DNA from: Kiritimatiellales bacterium
GTDB taxonomy: Bacteria > Verrucomicrobiota > Kiritimatiellia > Kiritimatiellales > Pontiellaceae
Direction: 5' to 3'
DNA length: 14,866 nucleotides
Assembly (NCBI GenBank): GCA_030625905.1
Contig: DAOUQA010000029.1
Span: forward strand, 1 to 14,866
Positions 13,751-14,866 of this stretch are shown in pieces; position 1 is the stretch's first letter; every line of letters starts with the position of its first letter. The notes beneath the pieces are model-generated. The model was not told where the DNA came from. It saw only the letters and a program-made list of their open reading frames with translations, and ran no database searches. The translations under genes were made by a program, and so were the position numbers.

Positions 13751-14866
13751 ATGAAGGTTGTAAAGTTTGGTGGATCGTCCGTGGCGAATGCGGAGCAGAT
13801 TTCAAAGATTATTGATGTCGTGGTAGCCGATGCGGATCGTCGTATCGTGGTGGTCTCCGCGCCGGGCAAGCGCCATGGCGACGACATCAAGGTGACCGAT
13901 CTCCTTATTATGTTGGCTGAGGCTGTGCTGAGCGGAGAGGACTACGAGTCTGAGTTGAAATCCGTGGTAGGTCGCTATGCCGAAATCCAAAAAGATTTGG
14001 GATTGCCGGAATCGGTGGTAGCCACCATCGAGGCCGATCTGCGTGGGCGCATCGAAAGCCGCGGCGCAAACGACCTCCAGTTCATGGACGCCATGAAGGC
14101 GTCCGGCGAGGACAACAACGCCAAGGTGATCGCCGAAGCGTTTACCAAAAAGGGTCATCCTGCAAAGTATATCAATCCTGGCGAGGCCGGCATGCTGCTG
14201 TCCGATGAATTCGGCAATGCCGAAGTGTTGCCCGAGTCGTTCGATAAGCTGGCGGCACTCAAGGAGGAATCGGAAATCATCATTTTCCCCGGCTTCTTTG
14301 GTAGTACCTTGGCTGGTGAGGTAGCCACTTTTCCGCGCGGTGGTTCCGACATTACCGGTGCGATCCTCGCGGCGGCGGTCAAGGCCGAGGTCTACGAAAA
14401 CTTTACCGATGTGGATTCGGTCTATGCCATGGATCCGCGCATCGTCCCGAATGCCCCGGCGATCGATCTGATGACCTACCGCGAGATGCGCGAGCTGGCC
14501 TATGCCGGCTTCGGCGTCTTCCATGACGAGGCGATCATTCCGGCCGTCCATGCCGAAATCCCGATCTGCATCAAAAACACCAATCGCCCCGAAGCACCGG
14601 GCACGATGATTGTTCCGGAGCGCAAATACGAACAGACCGAAGTGGCCGGTATTTCCAGCGCCGAGGGCTTTTGTGCGATCTATATCGATAAATACATGAT
14701 GAACCGCGAAGTCGGCTTTGGTCGTCGATTGCTTCAGATTCTGGAAGAGGAAGGCATCTCCTACGAACATACCCCGTCTGGTATCGACAACATGTCGGTC
14801 ATCCTTGGATCCGCCGAGCTGGGGGAAGAGAGGGAAGGAAAGGTTTTGGCGCGCATCACGGATGAA
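13751..14866 (+). CDS. thrD: Aspartate kinase, YclM/ThrD type, 3' end outside window
   Basis: This enzyme phosphorylates aspartate, the first step toward lysine, threonine and methionine. The frame is open for 372 codons to the right edge; the family has about 440-460 residues, so the end of the regulatory region is missing. K5-F-G-G-S-S10 is the kinase signature. ASGEDNNAKVIAEAF (117-131), FPRGGSDITGA (194-204) and ENFTDVDSVYAMDPR (216-230) follow. The ACT region begins near VAGISSAEGFCAIYI. By eye, it is close throughout to Bacillus subtilis YclM/ThrD (for example NREVGFGRRLLQILEEEG), the isozyme reported to be inhibited by lysine plus threonine together. The ATG at 13751 has AGGTAG upstream. 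Linkage to hom supports a threonine/methionine-supply role. Confidence 0.95.
   Translation, partial: MKVVKFGGSSVANAEQISKIIDVVVADADRRIVVVSAPGKRHGDDIKVTDLLIMLAEAVLSGEDYESELKSVVGRYAEIQKDLGLPESVVATIEADLRGRIESRGANDLQFMDAMKASGEDNNAKVIAEAFTKKGHPAKYINPGEAGMLLSDEFGNAEVLPESFDKLAALKEESEIIIFPGFFGSTLAGEVATFPRGGSDITGAILAAAVKAEVYENFTDVDSVYAMDPRIVPNAPAIDLMTYREMRELAYAGFGVFHDEAIIPAVHAEIPICIKNTNRPEAPGTMIVPERKYEQTEVAGISSAEGFCAIYIDKYMMNREVGFGRRLLQILEEEGISYEHTPSGIDNMSVILGSAELGEEREGKVLARITDE

Noticed and set aside
13802..14770. 322-codon minus-strand ORF
   Set aside because: It is a shadow of the aspartokinase coding frame.

Overview
The window is dense bacterial chromosome. Coding regions look moderately GC-rich (not computed). 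The genes suggest an anaerobic or facultative bacterium with formate/one-carbon metabolism, oxygen-independent heme synthesis and standard aspartate-family amino acid synthesis. The extragenic repeats (9-bp periodic CACGGAATA/CACGAAACA tracts and short hairpins with a constant loop), an SGNH-hydrolase relic and the style of the proteins fit the PVC superphylum, perhaps Kiritimatiellota. That placement is from memory of such genomes and cannot be proved from this sequence alone.

Layout. Everything intact from 1 to 7966 is on the minus strand. In transcription order it runs hemE (7966-6917), hemN (6638-5283), a truncated and frameshifted fragment of a methylenetetrahydrofolate reductase C-terminal/MetV-like protein (about 5192-4917), a FocA-type formate channel (4932-4096), formate-tetrahydrofolate ligase fhs (4037-2274) and a PreP-like M16C metallopeptidase that runs off the left edge (2142-1). 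Intact genes from 9199 to the end are on the plus strand: a translationally coupled pair of GT-B glycosyltransferases (9199-10968 and 10965-12086), homoserine dehydrogenase (12350-13651) and an aspartokinase of the Bacillus YclM/ThrD type that runs off the right edge (13751-14866).

Between the two blocks (7967-9198) is about 1.2 kb of degraded DNA. It holds two gene remnants that lie back to back at about 8430, both missing their 5' ends: an SGNH hydrolase (minus) and a winged-helix protein (plus). After these come a GC-rich repeat-like stretch and several palindromes in the leader of the glycosyltransferase pair.

How the genes work together. FocA and Fhs form a formate uptake/activation unit, and the adjacent MetV-like relic suggests the locus once carried more of the methyl-branch C1 pathway. 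HemE and HemN catalyse consecutive stages of anaerobic coproporphyrin/protoporphyrin synthesis. Hom and the aspartokinase are two enzymes of the aspartate to homoserine route. The glycosyltransferase pair has no obvious pathway partner here and is the least explained coding unit.

The most unusual non-coding content is a set of structured repeats: a cluster of three mini-hairpins with compensatory base changes (5194-5273), a 123-bp MITE/REPIN-like element (12136-12258), a perfect 24-bp inverted repeat filling the hom-thrD gap (13660-13732), scattered relatives of that repeat, and a 7-bp tandem repeat inside the hemN coding sequence (6500-6534). No tRNA, rRNA, CRISPR array, transposase or prophage gene was seen.
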